Origin: Rhodospirillales bacterium
GTDB taxonomy: Bacteria > Pseudomonadota > Alphaproteobacteria > Rhodospirillales > WMHbin7
Reading direction: 5' to 3'
Length of the DNA: 35,612 nucleotides
NCBI GenBank assembly: GCA_016214125.1
Contig: JACRPC010000053.1
Location: forward strand, 1 to 35,612
Shown: positions 1-12,445 of the stretch, piece after piece
Layout of the letters: the number at the start of each line of letters is the position of its first letter
Numbering within the stretch: the first letter of the stretch is position 1
Made by a program: the position numbers and the translations under genes
Notes under the pieces: generated by a model
Database searches by the model: none
The model's input: the letters and a program-made list of their open reading frames with translations, nothing else
Told to the model about the DNA's origin: nothing

Positions 1-135
1 GACGAACGTCGCCCCCCCCGTCTCCGCCAGAACCTTGGTGATCGCCGCCGTCAACGACGTCTTGCCGTGGTCGACGTGCCCGATCGTACCCACGTTGCAG
101 TGCGGCTTCGTCCGCTCGAATTTCGCCTTCGCCAT
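1..135 (-). CDS. tuf: Elongation factor Tu, N-terminal fragment (cut by window edge)
   Basis: The first 45 residues of EF-Tu are encoded, starting [10 protein letters not shown] and running through the G1 P-loop GHVDHGKT (residues 19-26). EF-Tu delivers aminoacyl-tRNA to the ribosome as a GTP complex in the cytosol. The gene leaves the window at position 1, so the remaining roughly 350 residues are not visible. It lies 25 bp downstream of fusA, the normal last position of the str operon, with a purine-rich stretch (GGAGTAAGGA) ahead of the ATG. A run of eight C (12-19 on the plus strand) encodes Gly-Gly in frame. Identification is firm despite the truncation. Whether a second tuf copy exists elsewhere cannot be told from here. 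Confidence 0.95.
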   Translation of the reverse strand, partial: MAKAKFERTKPHCNVGTIGHVDHGKTSLTAAITKVLAETGGATFV

Positions 136-160
136 GATCCTTACTCCGTCCCTCGATCGA

Positions 161-2239
<2,079 letters not shown>

Positions 2240-2257
2240 GATGGAGCGTCCTTCCCC

Positions 2258-3111
<854 letters not shown>

Positions 3112-3193
3112 CGACCTTCCCTTCAACCAAGGACCCGGCGATCACCCATCCGCCCGGGCCCAATCCATCGAAACGTCCAATCAAAACAAACAG

Positions 3194-3240
3194 AACGTGT
3201 TTCCCCCCTTGGGAGCCGGAAGCCCCCCGGGGCACACGTT
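3194..3240 (-). promoter_or_regulatory. Stem-loop in the rpsL leader
   Basis: The arms AACGTGT (3194-3200) and ACACGTT (3234-3240) are perfect inverted repeats. A short asymmetric bulge separates them from an inner CCCC/GGGG pairing. The element lies in the predicted str leader, about 80 nt before the rpsL start. A second hairpin, CGCCGG-5 nt-CCGGCG (3253-3269), lies just upstream. No U-tract follows either on the minus strand, so they are not terminators for this operon. A role in translational or stability control is possible but only inferred. Confidence 0.4.
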
Positions 3241-3385
3241 TCGGGTTTTTCTCGCCGGCCCGACCGGCGTTTCTCATGGGCGCAGGCCCGTGTCGCGACC
3301 CGAAGGCTCTTAAAAGCGACGTTGGGCACACGAGGCAACCGCGTCTAGGGCGAACGCCTACCACCGGCTCCCCGAGAAGTCGCGC

Positions 3386-3414
3386 ATCCTATGCAGGTGC
3401 CCCCCTGCCGTCAA
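3386..3414 (-). promoter_or_regulatory. Promoter of the str operon
   Basis: On the minus strand TTGACG (3414-3409) is followed by exactly 17 nt and TAGGAT (3391-3386). This matches sigma70-type consensus at 5/6 and 4/6 positions. The predicted start is near 3379, giving a leader of about 268 nt before rpsL. No better promoter was seen closer to the gene; a TTGCCT-17-TTTTAA pair around 3312-3340 is weaker. Confidence 0.7.
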
Positions 3415-3562
3415 GGAAAAGAATGCGCTGCGAAAACGCCCCCTGCCGGTTGGGGCCAGTCGGCATAAAACGCCACAATTCCTGGAGCGTGGGCCCGCGT
3501 CTCGTGGGGCGCGAGCCTGCTTCGGGCATCGGCCAGCGTCGGCGAACGATCTTTTTGGGAAA

Positions 3563-3597
3563 TTGGCGGTTGCGAATTGGAAAGTTGGCGGTTGCGA
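3563..3597. repeat. Direct repeat TTGGCGGTTGCGA, two copies 22 bp apart
   Basis: Identical 13-mers occur at 3563-3575 and 3585-3597. The 22-bp period is close to two helical turns, so both copies would face the same side of DNA. They lie upstream of both divergent transcription units. They could be binding sites or the trace of a small duplication. Confidence 0.6.
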
Positions 3598-3765
3598 TGA
3601 CCGAAAATAACCATATGGGTTTTGGGCAAAATGACCCCTGTCAAGACAGACATTGCTAAGCGAATGATTTGGGGCTTTAAGCATTCTTGATGACTAATAT
3701 TGTCGAATACGGTAATTATCACCAGCTAATCCAATCCAATGCTTTTTTCACTTTGTTATATTGGG

Positions 3766-3782
3766 TATTACCAATTGTAATA
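3766..3782. promoter_or_regulatory. Dyad TATTACCAATTGTAATA upstream of the chemoreceptor
   Basis: Six-bp perfect arms (TATTAC / GTAATA) flank a 5-nt centre in the AT-rich block, about 115 bp before the chemoreceptor start. This is the size and form of a dimeric regulator operator, but no cognate regulator is identified. Confidence 0.35.
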
Positions 3783-3898
3783 TTTGATTTTTATTCAAAA
3801 ATGACTGGATGACCAGCCTTGCCGACGGTATATTGCGTGAAAATTTGGTGACACTCTAATTCAACCAAGCACAACAGCCAAGACGCCGGAGGATCAGC

Positions 3899-5953
3899 AT
3901 GCCCGCCACCCACTCTCTGGGCATCGCCCAGAAGATCGCCATCGCCTTCATCATGCCGCTTCTGATGGTGTTGGGCCTTTCGATCTACGTCGTCAGCCTC
4001 AAGCTCACCGTCGTCAACGAGACCGGCGCTCTCAAGGATGCGGCGCCTCTGGTGCGCGATATCGCCGGCGTGGTTCACGAGGTGCAGGTGGAGCGCGGGG
4101 CCACCGCCGTCTTCCTGGGCAGCAAGGGCGCCCGTTTCGGCGAGGAGATGCGCGGCCAGCGCGCCAAGACCGACAAGGCGATCGCCATCCTGGATTCCAC
4201 CGTCAAGGCGTTCGATTTGGGCACGCTGGGCAAGGCATTCCCGACCAAGGTCGAGGAGGCGCGCAAACGCCTGGCCGATCTGGTGGGAACGCGCGGCGCC
4301 ATCGATCAGATGAGCCTGGAGACGCCGGCGGCGGTCGGCAAGTTCACCAGCACGATTCGCGCCTATCTCGACGTGGTCGATCTTCTGGCGGTGTTGAGCT
4401 CCGACCTGACGGTGTCGCGCAGCACCTCGGCCTATCTCAAGCTGATGGAAGGCAAGGAACGCGCCGGCCAGGAGCGCGCCACCGGCGCCGGCGCCTTCGC
4501 CGCCAACGCCTTCGAGCCCGCCGTCTATCGCCGCTTCGTCTCGCTGATCGCCGATCAGGAAACCTATTTCCGCGACTTCATGACCCTGGCCACCCCCGAG
4601 CAGGTGCAGTTCTTCAAGAGCACCCTTGACGTCGCGGCGACCAAGACGGTCGAAACGATGCGCAAGGCGGGGCTCGATTTCATCGCCACCGGCAATATGG
4701 GCGGCGTATCGGGCCCTGATTGGTTCAACGGCACCACGGCGCGCATCAATCTGTTGAAAACCATCGAAGACCGGATGGCCGCCGATCTGCAGGCGCTTAC
4801 CAATTCGGTCAACGCCCAGGCGGTGCTGGTGCTGACCATCGCCTTGGCGGCGGTCGGCATCCTGTTGGTTCTCACCTTGGTGGTGGCGGTGAGCATCGTA
4901 CGCAGTCTGCTGCGCGCGATTTCCGGCCTTACCCGGGTGATGGCCGGCCTGGCCGCCAACGACCTGACCATCGAGGTCACCGGCGTCGAGCGTGGCGACG
5001 AGATGGGCACCATGGCGCGCGCCGTTCAGGTCTTCAAGGAGGCGATGGTCCGCGCGGCCGACCTGGCCGCCCAGCAGGCCCGCGATCAGGAGGCGCGCGA
5101 GATCCGCACCAAGCGGGTGCTTGAACTCACCCAGAGTTTCGACCGCGAGGCCTCGGGTGCCCTGGCCCAGGTCGAGGAAGCGAGCAAGGCCCTGGAAGGC
5201 ACGGCGCGCAGCATGAGCGCGGCGGCCGAAGAGGCCTCGACCCAGGCCGGCACCGCCGGTCAGGCCACCGATCAGGCCACCCACAATGTCGAGGCGGTGG
5301 CCTCGGCCGCCGAGGAGCTTTCCGCCTCGATCGGCGAAATCTCCCGACGGGTAACCGAAAGCGCGAAAATCGCCGGCACCGCCGCCGAGGAAGCGGCCAA
5401 CGCCAACGGCCTGGTCGAAAGCCTGGCGCAAGCGGTGCAGCGCATCGGCGCCGTCGTCAAGCTGATCAACGACATTGCCAGCCAGACCAACCTTCTGGCG
5501 CTCAACGCCACCATCGAAGCGGCGCGGGCCGGCGATGCCGGCAAGGGCTTTGCCGTGGTGGCGAACGAGGTCAAGGGGCTGGCCAATCAGACCGCCAAGG
5601 CCACCGACGAGATCTCGAGCCAGATCGGCGAGGTGCAAAGCGCCACCGAAAGCGCGGTCGGCGCCATCAAGGGCATCACCGGCACCATCGGCCGAATCAG
5701 CGAGATTTCGGCCACCATCGCCAGCGCGGTCGAAGAGCAGGGCGCGGCGACCCAGGAAATCGCCCGCAACGTCGCCGAAGCCGCCAGCGGCACCCAGCAG
5801 GCCTCGGCGGCCGTGGGCCGGGTGGTCGGAACCGCCCAGCAGACCGGCCAATCCGCCGGCATGGTGCTCGATTCCGCCCAGACCCTGGCCGGACAATCGC
5901 AGGGCCTGCGTACGACGGTCGAACATTTCCTCAAGGAGATGCGGACGGCCTGA
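3899..5953 (+). CDS. Methyl-accepting chemotaxis protein with NIT sensor domain
   Basis: The 684-residue protein is a membrane chemoreceptor. TM1 is about residues 12-38. The periplasmic region of about 270 residues begins with [17 protein letters not shown], which has the RG-containing signature of NIT (nitrate/nitrite-sensing type) domains. TM2 is about 308-335 ([20 protein letters not shown]), followed by a HAMP domain. The signalling domain has the highly conserved hairpin tip with [17 protein letters not shown] near residues 528-545. It should control CheA/CheW kinase activity at the cell pole. No C-terminal CheR-tethering pentapeptide is present. A good ribosome site (CCGGAGG, 3886-3892) precedes the ATG. 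No other che genes are in the window, so it is an orphan receptor. The ligand is not shown; NIT domains do not all bind nitrate. Confidence 0.93.
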   Translation: MPATHSLGIAQKIAIAFIMPLLMVLGLSIYVVSLKLTVVNETGALKDAAPLVRDIAGVVHEVQVERGATAVFLGSKGARFGEEMRGQRAKTDKAIAILDSTVKAFDLGTLGKAFPTKVEEARKRLADLVGTRGAIDQMSLETPAAVGKFTSTIRAYLDVVDLLAVLSSDLTVSRSTSAYLKLMEGKERAGQERATGAGAFAANAFEPAVYRRFVSLIADQETYFRDFMTLATPEQVQFFKSTLDVAATKTVETMRKAGLDFIATGNMGGVSGPDWFNGTTARINLLKTIEDRMAADLQALTNSVNAQAVLVLTIALAAVGILLVLTLVVAVSIVRSLLRAISGLTRVMAGLAANDLTIEVTGVERGDEMGTMARAVQVFKEAMVRAADLAAQQARDQEAREIRTKRVLELTQSFDREASGALAQVEEASKALEGTARSMSAAAEEASTQAGTAGQATDQATHNVEAVASAAEELSASIGEISRRVTESAKIAGTAAEEAANANGLVESLAQAVQRIGAVVKLINDIASQTNLLALNATIEAARAGDAGKGFAVVANEVKGLANQTAKATDEISSQIGEVQSATESAVGAIKGITGTIGRISEISATIASAVEEQGAATQEIARNVAEAASGTQQASAAVGRVVGTAQQTGQSAGMVLDSAQTLAGQSQGLRTTVEHFLKEMRTA

Positions 5954-5964
5954 TCGATACAACC

Positions 5965-5982
5965 TTGGGCGCCGGCGCCCAA
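5965..5982. terminator. Palindromic stem-loop between convergent genes
   Basis: TTGGGCGCCGGCGCCCAA is a perfect 18-bp palindrome lying between the stop codons of the chemoreceptor (plus) and gshA (minus). It could fold on either strand. Only a weak AATTGG follows instead of a clear U-tract, so termination efficiency is uncertain. Confidence 0.5.
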
Positions 5983-5990
5983 TTGGCCGC

Positions 5991-7358
5991 TCAATAGGCG
6001 TAATCGCGGAACAGCGGATCGACTTCGCCTCGCCAGACGCCGTGATAGGCTTCGAGCAGGCGCTCGGCCGGGGTGATGCCGCTTTCGGCGATGCGGGTGA
6101 GCGGATCAAGAAAGCCGCTCTCGTCGCGCCCCTGATCGTCCAGGCGCTCGCGCCGCACCAAGCCGCCGCGGGCAATCGCCACCACGCGCTTGGCCAAATC
6201 CTGGACCGTGCCCTTGCGGAAAGGGGTCGAGAGCCCAAGCCTGGGCACCAGACGGCGCAGCCGGTCGTGATCCTCTTCCGTCCAATCGGCGATCAGCAGG
6301 GCCGCCTCGTCCAGGGCCTGGCGATCGTAGAGCAGCCCCACCCAAAGCGCCGGCAGGGCGCACAACCGTCCCCACGATCCGCCATCGGCGCCGCGCATTT
6401 CCAGATAACGCTTGAGCCGCACCTCGGGGAAGGCCGTGGTGAGATGATCGGTCCAGTCGCCCATCGTCGGCACCTCGCCGGGCAGGGCCGGCAGCTTTCC
6501 GGCCAGAAAATCGCGGAAGGACTGGCCGGCGGCGTCGATGTAGCGGCCTTGGCGGTAAACGAAATACATCGGCACGTCGAGCATGTAATCGACGTAACGC
6601 TCGAAGCTCATGCCGGGCTCGAAGACGAAGGGCAAGATGCCGGTGCGCGCCGGGTCGGTGTCGGTCCAGATGTGGCTGCGGAAGCTTAAGAACCCGTTCG
6701 GCTTGCCCTCGGTGAAGGGCGAGTTGGCGAAGAGCGCGGTGGCGATCGGCTGCAAGGCCAGCGAGACCCGGAACTTCGCCACCATGTCGGCTTCCGAGCC
6801 GTAATCGAGATTGGCTTGCACCGTGCAGGTGCGGAGCATCATGTCGAGGCCGAGCGTGCCCACCCGGGGCATGTGGGCGCGCATGATGGCGTAGCGACCC
6901 TTCGGCATCCAGGGAATATCCTGGCGCCGCCATTTCGGGTTGAAGCCCAACCCCACCAGCCCGGCGCCAATCTTGTCGGCCACCTGGGTTACTTCGCGCA
7001 GATGGGCATGCACCTCGTCGCAGGTCTGGTGGATGTTGTCGAGCAGCGCCCCCGAGAGTTCCACCTGCCCGCCCGGCTCCAAAGACACCGACGAACCGTC
7101 GGGGCGGGTGAGCGCGATGACGTTCTCGCCTTCCCGAACCGGCTGCCAGCCGAAACCCATCAGCCCTTCCAAGAGCGTGCGGATCGAACAGACGCCCTCA
7201 TAGGGCAATGGGCGGAGATCGTCCTTGCGGAAGGCGAATTTCTCGTGCTCGGTGCCCACCCGCCACGCCGATTCCGGCTTCGCCCCCTTCTCGAGATCCT
7301 CGATCAGTTGGCGGCGGTCGGTGATGGGCGTCTGGTTCGCTTGGGCGGGTCCGGACAT
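5991..7358 (-). CDS. gshA: Glutamate-cysteine ligase (plant/alphaproteobacterial type)
   Basis: The protein has 455 residues from the chosen start [18 protein letters not shown]. It belongs to the GCS2-like class shared by plants and alphaproteobacteria, unlike E. coli GshA. It joins glutamate and cysteine in the ATP-dependent, rate-limiting first step of glutathione synthesis in the cytosol. Characteristic stretches are GTEHEKFAF near the N-terminus, the [11 protein letters not shown] glutamate-binding segment, and the C-terminal [16 protein letters not shown]. The frame stays open 27 codons upstream, but that stretch is unlike the family and would nearly reach the divergent rnr start, so 7358 is preferred although no strong Shine-Dalgarno precedes it. 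gshB is not in the window. Confidence 0.92.
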   Translation of the reverse strand: MSGPAQANQTPITDRRQLIEDLEKGAKPESAWRVGTEHEKFAFRKDDLRPLPYEGVCSIRTLLEGLMGFGWQPVREGENVIALTRPDGSSVSLEPGGQVELSGALLDNIHQTCDEVHAHLREVTQVADKIGAGLVGLGFNPKWRRQDIPWMPKGRYAIMRAHMPRVGTLGLDMMLRTCTVQANLDYGSEADMVAKFRVSLALQPIATALFANSPFTEGKPNGFLSFRSHIWTDTDPARTGILPFVFEPGMSFERYVDYMLDVPMYFVYRQGRYIDAAGQSFRDFLAGKLPALPGEVPTMGDWTDHLTTAFPEVRLKRYLEMRGADGGSWGRLCALPALWVGLLYDRQALDEAALLIADWTEEDHDRLRRLVPRLGLSTPFRKGTVQDLAKRVVAIARGGLVRRERLDDQGRDESGFLDPLTRIAESGITPAERLLEAYHGVWRGEVDPLFRDYAY

Positions 7359-7394
7359 GGGCAGGGGCTGTCGATCGATGCGGTTGAGATGGAC

Positions 7395-7423
7395 AGCAAA
7401 GCCGCTTGCGGCTATGCCGTCAA
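7395..7423 (-). promoter_or_regulatory. Candidate gshA promoter
   Basis: On the minus strand TTGACG (7423-7418) precedes TTTGCT (7400-7395) with 17 nt between. The -35 is good and the -10 weak. An inverted repeat GCCGC-TT-GCGGC (7401-7412) fills the spacer and could be an operator. The arms GGTTGAG (7382-7388) and CTCAACC (7435-7441) lie symmetrically on either side. The rnr promoter must also lie in this 101-bp region. Confidence 0.35.
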
Positions 7424-7459
7424 TGGAAACCGTCCTCAACCCGGACCCGCCCTTACGGC

Positions 7460-9601
7460 ATGATAGGCAAGACCAAGCGCAGGAAAGCCACCCTGCCCAG
7501 CCGCGAAGCGCTGCTGGCCTTCCTTCAAGATTCGACCGGCCCGGTCGGCAAGCGCGAGATCGCCCGCGCCTTTCGCCTGGACGCTGCCGACAAGATCGAG
7601 CTGAAGCGGATGCTGCGCGCCTTGGCCGAGGAGGGCGCCATCGAGCGCGGCCCCAAACGCCGCGTCGCCCATCCGGGCGGGCTGGTGGACACCGCGGTGG
7701 TGGAAATCACCGGCGCCGACGCCGACGGCGAGCTGATCGGCCGGCCGCTGGCCTGGGAGGGTGCCGGCCAAGCCCCGCGCATTCTGATCGCGCCCTGGCG
7801 CGGCCGCGGTCCGGCGCTGGGCGCCGGCGATCGGGTGCTGGCCAAGCTGCGCCGCCTGTCGGATCGCGAATACGAGGCCCGGCCGATCCGGCGCATCGAG
7901 CCGGCGCCCGCCCGCGTGCTGGGCCTCTTCGAGCCCGCGCCCGAGGGCGGGCGGCTGGTGCCGACCGACAAGCGGGACCGATCCGAATACCGGCTGGCTC
8001 CAGAGGATTGCGCCGATCTGCGCAAAGGCGAGCTGATCCTGGCGGAAATCCTGCCCGGCCGTCCTTTCGGCCTCAAGCTGGCGCGGCCCATCGAGCGGCT
8101 GGGCTCCACCGCAAGCCCCAAGGCGGCCAGCCTGATCGCCCTGGCGTCCCACGACATCCCGCAGGTCTTTCCCGAGGACGCTTTGGCCCAAGCCGCCAAG
8201 GCCGGCCCGGCCCCCCTGGGAAGGCGCGAGGATTTGCGGAAGCTGCCGCTGGTGACCATCGACGGCGAGGATGCGCGCGATTTCGACGACGCCGTCTTCG
8301 CCGAGCCCGATGGGGCGGGCGGCTGGCGCCTGGCGGTGGCGATCGCCGACGTCGCCTGGTATGTGCGGCCCGACGACGCGCTCGACCGCGAGGCCCTGAA
8401 GCGCGGCAATTCGGTCTATTTTCCCGACCGGGTGGTGCCGATGCTGCCCGAGGCGCTGTCGAACGGCTGGTGTTCCTTGAAGCCCGGCGAGGACCGGCCC
8501 TGTCTGGTCGCTCATCTGGCAATCGACAGCGCCGGCAATCTGGTCAAACACCGCTTCACCCGCGCCTTGATGCGTTCGGCGGCCAGGCTCACCTACAGCC
8601 AAATCCAGGCGGCCAAGGACGGCAAGCCCGACACCATCGTGGCGCCCTTGATGGACAAGGTGGTGACGCCGCTCTATGGCGCCTATGGGGCGATGGTCGA
8701 AGCGCGCAAGCGGCGCGGCGCGCTTGAACTTGAAATGCCCGAGCGCAAGGTCGAACTCGACGCCGAGGGACGGGTGCTGCGCATCGCGCCCCGGCCGGTG
8801 TTGGACAGCCACAAGCTGATCGAGGAATTCATGATCGCCGCCAACGTCGCCGCCGCCCAGACGCTGGAGGGCAAGGGCCGACCCTGTCTGTTTCGCATCC
8901 ATGCCGAGCCGGCGATGGACAAGCTCGAATCCCTGCGCGCCTTCCTGGAGACCCTCAAGCTCCGGCTCGCCAAGGGCCAGGTGATCACGGCCGCCCTGTT
9001 CAACACCATCTTGGCCAAGGTGGCCGGCACGCCGCAGGCCAGACTGGTCAACGAGGTCGTGCTGCGCAGCCAGGCCCAGGCGGTTTACAGCCCCGACAAC
9101 ATCGGCCATTTCGGCTTGGCGCTGGCCCGCTACGCCCATTTCACCTCGCCCATCCGCCGCTATGCCGATCTGGTCGTCCACCGATCGTTGATCGCCACGC
9201 TGGGGCTGGGCGAAGGCGGTTTGGCGCCCGAGGACGGCCTCAACCTCGCCGCCACCGCCAAGCATGTCTCCGAGACCGAGCGGCGCGCCGCCGCCGCCGA
9301 GCGCGACGCCATCGACCGCTATCTCGCCGCCTTCCTGGCCGAGCGGGTGGGGGCGGCCTTCACCGGCCGGGTGAATGGGGTCACCCGCTTCGGCCTCTTC
9401 GTCACCCTGGACGAGACCGGCGCCGATGGGCTGGTGCCGATCCGCAGCCTTCCCGACGACTATTATATCCACGACGAGAAGCGCCACAGCCTGGCCGGAA
9501 GGCGCAACCGGCTCACCTTCCGGCTGGGCGATGCCATTCGGGTCCGTCTGGTCGAGGCCAATCCCGTCACCGGCGGCATGATCTTCCAGCGGCTTCCCTA
9601 A
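7460..9601 (+). CDS. rnr: Ribonuclease R
   Basis: The 713-residue protein is a 3'-5' exoribonuclease of the RNR/RNase II family. An N-terminal winged-helix region covers about residues 1-70 and cold-shock-like domains about 75-230. The RNB catalytic domain begins near 255, with the metal-binding segment [14 protein letters not shown] (266-279) carrying the conserved aspartates. A C-terminal S1 domain spans about 633-713. It degrades structured RNA, including defective rRNA and tmRNA-tagged messages. The S1 domain ends the protein; the lysine-rich tail of E. coli RNase R is missing. The start [16 protein letters not shown] at 7460 was chosen over an open extension that would overlap the divergent gshA promoter region. 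The Sel1 gene follows 29 bp downstream. Confidence 0.95.
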   Translation: MIGKTKRRKATLPSREALLAFLQDSTGPVGKREIARAFRLDAADKIELKRMLRALAEEGAIERGPKRRVAHPGGLVDTAVVEITGADADGELIGRPLAWEGAGQAPRILIAPWRGRGPALGAGDRVLAKLRRLSDREYEARPIRRIEPAPARVLGLFEPAPEGGRLVPTDKRDRSEYRLAPEDCADLRKGELILAEILPGRPFGLKLARPIERLGSTASPKAASLIALASHDIPQVFPEDALAQAAKAGPAPLGRREDLRKLPLVTIDGEDARDFDDAVFAEPDGAGGWRLAVAIADVAWYVRPDDALDREALKRGNSVYFPDRVVPMLPEALSNGWCSLKPGEDRPCLVAHLAIDSAGNLVKHRFTRALMRSAARLTYSQIQAAKDGKPDTIVAPLMDKVVTPLYGAYGAMVEARKRRGALELEMPERKVELDAEGRVLRIAPRPVLDSHKLIEEFMIAANVAAAQTLEGKGRPCLFRIHAEPAMDKLESLRAFLETLKLRLAKGQVITAALFNTILAKVAGTPQARLVNEVVLRSQAQAVYSPDNIGHFGLALARYAHFTSPIRRYADLVVHRSLIATLGLGEGGLAPEDGLNLAATAKHVSETERRAAAAERDAIDRYLAAFLAERVGAAFTGRVNGVTRFGLFVTLDETGADGLVPIRSLPDDYYIHDEKRHSLAGRRNRLTFRLGDAIRVRLVEANPVTGGMIFQRLP

Positions 9602-9630
9602 GGAGACCTTCTCGGCTATCGTCCCCGATC

Positions 9631-10323
9631 ATGTGGCGCCGCTTTTTTCTTCTTTTCCTGCTCATTCTGCTCGCCGTCTCGCCCGCCTTGGCGGCGGAAC
9701 GCGACCAGGCGGCACAGGCGCTGGGCTGGTACAAGAAAGCGGCCCAGGCCGGCAACGCCAACGCCCAGTACCTTTACGCCTATCAGTTCGAGAATGGTCT
9801 GAACGGCCCCAAGGACCCGGCCAAGGCGGTCGAGTGGTACCGCAAGGCGGCCCAACAGGGTCATGTCGAGGCCCAGTTCAAGATGGGCCTGATGAACGCC
9901 AAGGGCCGTGGTACGCCCCGCGACTACGCCAAGGCGCAGCGCTGGTTCCGCCTGGCCGCCACCGAGGGCCTGGTCGAGGCGCAATACAATCTCGGCCTGA
10001 TGGCCGAGTTGGGGCTGGGGGTGGCGCGCAATCCCACCGAGGCGGCGGAATGGTACCGCGCCGCCGCCGAAGCCGGACAGGCCACCGCCATGCGCCGGCT
10101 GGGCGTGCTGTTCGCCACCGGCGACGGCGTGCGCAAGGACCTGGTCCAGGCGGTAACCTGGCTGGAATTGGCGGCGCGCCAGAACGACGCCGACGCCCGC
10201 CTGCTGCGCGACGGCCTGCTGCCCGAAATGAGTCCGCGCGAGATCGAGCAAATGCGCGAGATGGTGCGAACCCGCGCCCCCGACGAGCCGCCGCAGCCCC
10301 AGCCGAGGCCGCCCATCAGGTAG
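9631..10323 (+). CDS. Secreted Sel1-repeat (TPR-like) protein
   Basis: This 230-residue protein has a signal peptide (MWRRFFLLFLLILLAVSPALA, likely cleaved before AERD). About five Sel1-like repeats follow, each about 36 residues with the A-x-x-W(Y/F)-(Y/R)-x-A-A pattern (for example AVEWYRKAAQQGHVEAQFKMG). The C-terminus is proline-rich (DEPPQPQPRPPI). Sel1 repeats are alpha-helical solenoids that mediate protein contacts, often in envelope or signalling complexes; the partner here is unknown. It lies 29 bp after rnr in the same direction and may be cotranscribed. Its last 8 bp overlap the end of the convergent histidine kinase gene. Confidence 0.85.
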   Translation: MWRRFFLLFLLILLAVSPALAAERDQAAQALGWYKKAAQAGNANAQYLYAYQFENGLNGPKDPAKAVEWYRKAAQQGHVEAQFKMGLMNAKGRGTPRDYAKAQRWFRLAATEGLVEAQYNLGLMAELGLGVARNPTEAAEWYRAAAEAGQATAMRRLGVLFATGDGVRKDLVQAVTWLELAARQNDADARLLRDGLLPEMSPREIEQMREMVRTRAPDEPPQPQPRPPIR

Positions 10324-12409
10324 GCGTGGACATGAGGGCGGCGATGGTGTCGCCCAGATGAAGCGCGTCGAGCGGCTTGGCCATGAAGGCGTCGCCGCTG
10401 GCGCGAACCCGAGGATCGTCGGCTTCGGGATAGCCCGACACCAGCAGCACCTTGAGGCCTGGCTGGTCGGCCTTCAGCATTCGGGCCAGATCGGGGCCCA
10501 CCAGACCGCCCGGCAGCATGAGGTCGATGACGGCCAGGACCGCCTGCTCGCGGATCGCCGGCCAGAGCGATTGGGCTTCATCGGACGAATGGGCGACCCG
10601 GACCGTGAAGCCCAGATGGTCGAGCGTAAGCCTAAGGAAATCGCGCACCGCCCGGTCGTCCTCGACCACCAGCGCCGTTCCGCTCATCGTCTTCGCCGGG
10701 CGGCCTTTGGCCGCCACAGCGACGGCGCTGGCCCCCGCCGCCGTCAAGGGCAGATAAAGGGTAAAGCTGCTGCCCTGGCCGACTTGGCTTTCCACCCCCA
10801 CCGCGCCGCTCGATTGGCTGGCCAGGCTCCAAACCAGCGCCAGCCCAAGCCCGGTACCTTTGCCGGGCTCCTTCGACGTGAAGAAGGGCTCGAAAATGCG
10901 GCCCAGATTTTCCGGCGTGATGCCGATGCCGTGATCGCTGACCCTAAGGACGGCGTAGGGGCCCGCCGGCACGCCGAGGGCCTTGGCCTGGGCGGCGTCG
11001 AGTTCCTGCCTTGCGATGGCTAGGGTAACGGTCCCCCCTTCGGGCATGGCGTCGCGGGCATTGATCACCAGATTGACCACCGCCTGGGAAAAGAGGCTGA
11101 GATCGGTTTCCACCATCAGGCCCTCGGGCGGCGGCAGAATGACGAGTTTGGTCCGCTCGCCCAACAGCGGTCTGAGGAAGGAATCAAGGTCCCAGGTGGC
11201 CCGGCCGATATCGATCACCCGGCGCTTGGTCGGCTGGTTGCGGCTGAAGGCCAGGAGATGGCTGGTGAGATCGCCGGCGCGCTCGGCCGCCTTGGCGATC
11301 TCGTTGAAGCAAGTCTCGACCCATTCCGGATTGCTAAGATCGCGCAGGCCCATGGCGGCAAAGCCGCCCATCGCCGTCAGCACATTGTTGAATTCGTGCG
11401 CCAGCCCGCCGGCCAGTTGGCCCAGCGCCTCCATTTTCTGCGCCTGACGCAGCTTCTCTTCCTGATCCTTGAGGTCGGTGATGTCGGTCAACAGCTTGAC
11501 GACGCCGCCCGAGGGCGTCGGCCGCTCGCTGATGTGGTACCAGCGCCCGTCGCCCAGCTTCTGCACCACTGCCTGGTCGCCGTTGAGATGACGGTTGAGC
11601 CGGCTGGTGACCCAAGACTTGATGTTGGCGTCGGTCTCGACGAAATGGCCGCGTTGGGCCGCCGCGATCAGGATGTCTTCGAACCGGGTGCCGGGCACCA
11701 AGCAATCGGCGACCAGCGGATAGGCGCGCTGGTAGTGGCGGTTGACCAGCGCCAGGCGCATGTCGGCATCGAACAGGACGAACCCTTCCGACAGGCTGTC
11801 GATCGCCTCGCGCACCTGTATCTGCAATTCGCCGATCGCCTGGCGCGCCTCGGCCTCGGCGGTGATGTCGGACCCGATGCCGCGATAGCCGCGAAAAATG
11901 CCCACCGAATCGAACAGCGGGTTGCCGCTCGTCCGCATCACTCTTAAGCGTCCGGAAGGGTCGCGCAACCGATAAACCAGATTGCGGAAAGGTTGGCGCG
12001 ATGCCAAGCAGCGTTCGTGGGCATCCCAAAGCTCCTCGGGATTCTCCTCACCCCCCACCTCGCGCCGTGTTTTGCCCAGAATAAAGGCCTGCGGTATCCC
12101 GGTTCGCTCGAAGGCGCGGTTCGAAAGGATGCTGACGCGATTATTAACATCGGTTTCCCAAAACCAATCCGATCCCAATTCGGCCAGTTCCTGGAACAGG
12201 GCTTCGTTGGCGCGCAGCCGCCATTCCTGTTCGGCCAACCGCGCCGATGTCAGGTTCAAGGCGGTCTCCAGCCTTTCGATCGCTTCGGGTCCCTTGGCGG
12301 TCGGCAGTTGGCGCCCCAGATGATCGGCCATGTCCCGGGCAAAGCTGGCCGCCCGTTCGATCCGTTCGGTCAACGCCTTGTCCAGGGCTTGCAGCCGGGC
12401 CTCGTTCAT
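10316..12409 (-). CDS. Cytosolic hybrid histidine kinase (PAS-PAS-HisKA-HATPase-REC)
   Basis: The protein has 697 residues from ATG 12409. No membrane segment is seen. Order: an N-terminal helical region (1-70), PAS (about 75-190), a second PAS-like domain (about 200-315), HisKA with phospho-acceptor His338 in GGLAHEFNN, and an HATPase with N-box NLVINARDAMP (446-456), DHGIG and GTGLGLA (518-524). A C-terminal receiver (about 577-695) has acidic residues 583-585, phospho-acceptor Asp629 and Lys678. It should autophosphorylate on His and pass phosphate to its own receiver, then probably to an HPt protein. The frame stays open far upstream, but that is antisense to the GGDEF-EAL gene. A ribosome site (AAAGGA) precedes the chosen ATG. 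The input signal is unknown. Confidence 0.92.
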   Translation of the reverse strand: MNEARLQALDKALTERIERAASFARDMADHLGRQLPTAKGPEAIERLETALNLTSARLAEQEWRLRANEALFQELAELGSDWFWETDVNNRVSILSNRAFERTGIPQAFILGKTRREVGGEENPEELWDAHERCLASRQPFRNLVYRLRDPSGRLRVMRTSGNPLFDSVGIFRGYRGIGSDITAEAEARQAIGELQIQVREAIDSLSEGFVLFDADMRLALVNRHYQRAYPLVADCLVPGTRFEDILIAAAQRGHFVETDANIKSWVTSRLNRHLNGDQAVVQKLGDGRWYHISERPTPSGGVVKLLTDITDLKDQEEKLRQAQKMEALGQLAGGLAHEFNNVLTAMGGFAAMGLRDLSNPEWVETCFNEIAKAAERAGDLTSHLLAFSRNQPTKRRVIDIGRATWDLDSFLRPLLGERTKLVILPPPEGLMVETDLSLFSQAVVNLVINARDAMPEGGTVTLAIARQELDAAQAKALGVPAGPYAVLRVSDHGIGITPENLGRIFEPFFTSKEPGKGTGLGLALVWSLASQSSGAVGVESQVGQGSSFTLYLPLTAAGASAVAVAAKGRPAKTMSGTALVVEDDRAVRDFLRLTLDHLGFTVRVAHSSDEAQSLWPAIREQAVLAVIDLMLPGGLVGPDLARMLKADQPGLKVLLVSGYPEADDPRVRASGDAFMAKPLDALHLGDTIAALMSTPT

Positions 12410-12445
12410 CCTTGGTCCTTTCCCCTTTGGCTCGTGCTCGATATT

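Larger units (their letters stand above)
3415..3898. other. Non-coding spacer between str operon and chemoreceptor
   Basis: No convincing gene lies in this spacer. Together with the rpsL leader, about 790 bp separate the two coding regions. Small open frames here do not resemble known proteins and lack start signals. Composition shifts sharply: by hand count, 3661-3800 is about 30% G+C, against a clearly GC-rich surround. The spacer holds a 13-bp direct repeat (3563-3597) and a 17-bp dyad (3766-3782). Several TATATT-like -10 candidates (3757-3762, 3829-3834) occur, but none has a convincing -35. Confidence 0.6.

Noticed and set aside
3253-3269. Terminator on the plus strand in the rpsL leader
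   Set aside because: The hairpin has no gene upstream on that strand and only a weak TTTCTC tail.
3411-3722. 103-codon minus-strand open frame in the spacer upstream of rpsL
   Set aside because: No ribosome site, no family resemblance, and it overlaps the str promoter.
3800-3835. Sigma54 or sigma28 promoter for the chemoreceptor
   Set aside because: GG and GC are spaced 12, not 10, for sigma54. GCCGACGG resembles the sigma28 -10 only in part and has no TAAA element at the right distance.
3791-6238. Open frame of 815 codons on the minus strand over the chemoreceptor
   Set aside because: Antisense to a clear chemoreceptor with complete domains. No recognisable protein motif and biased composition.
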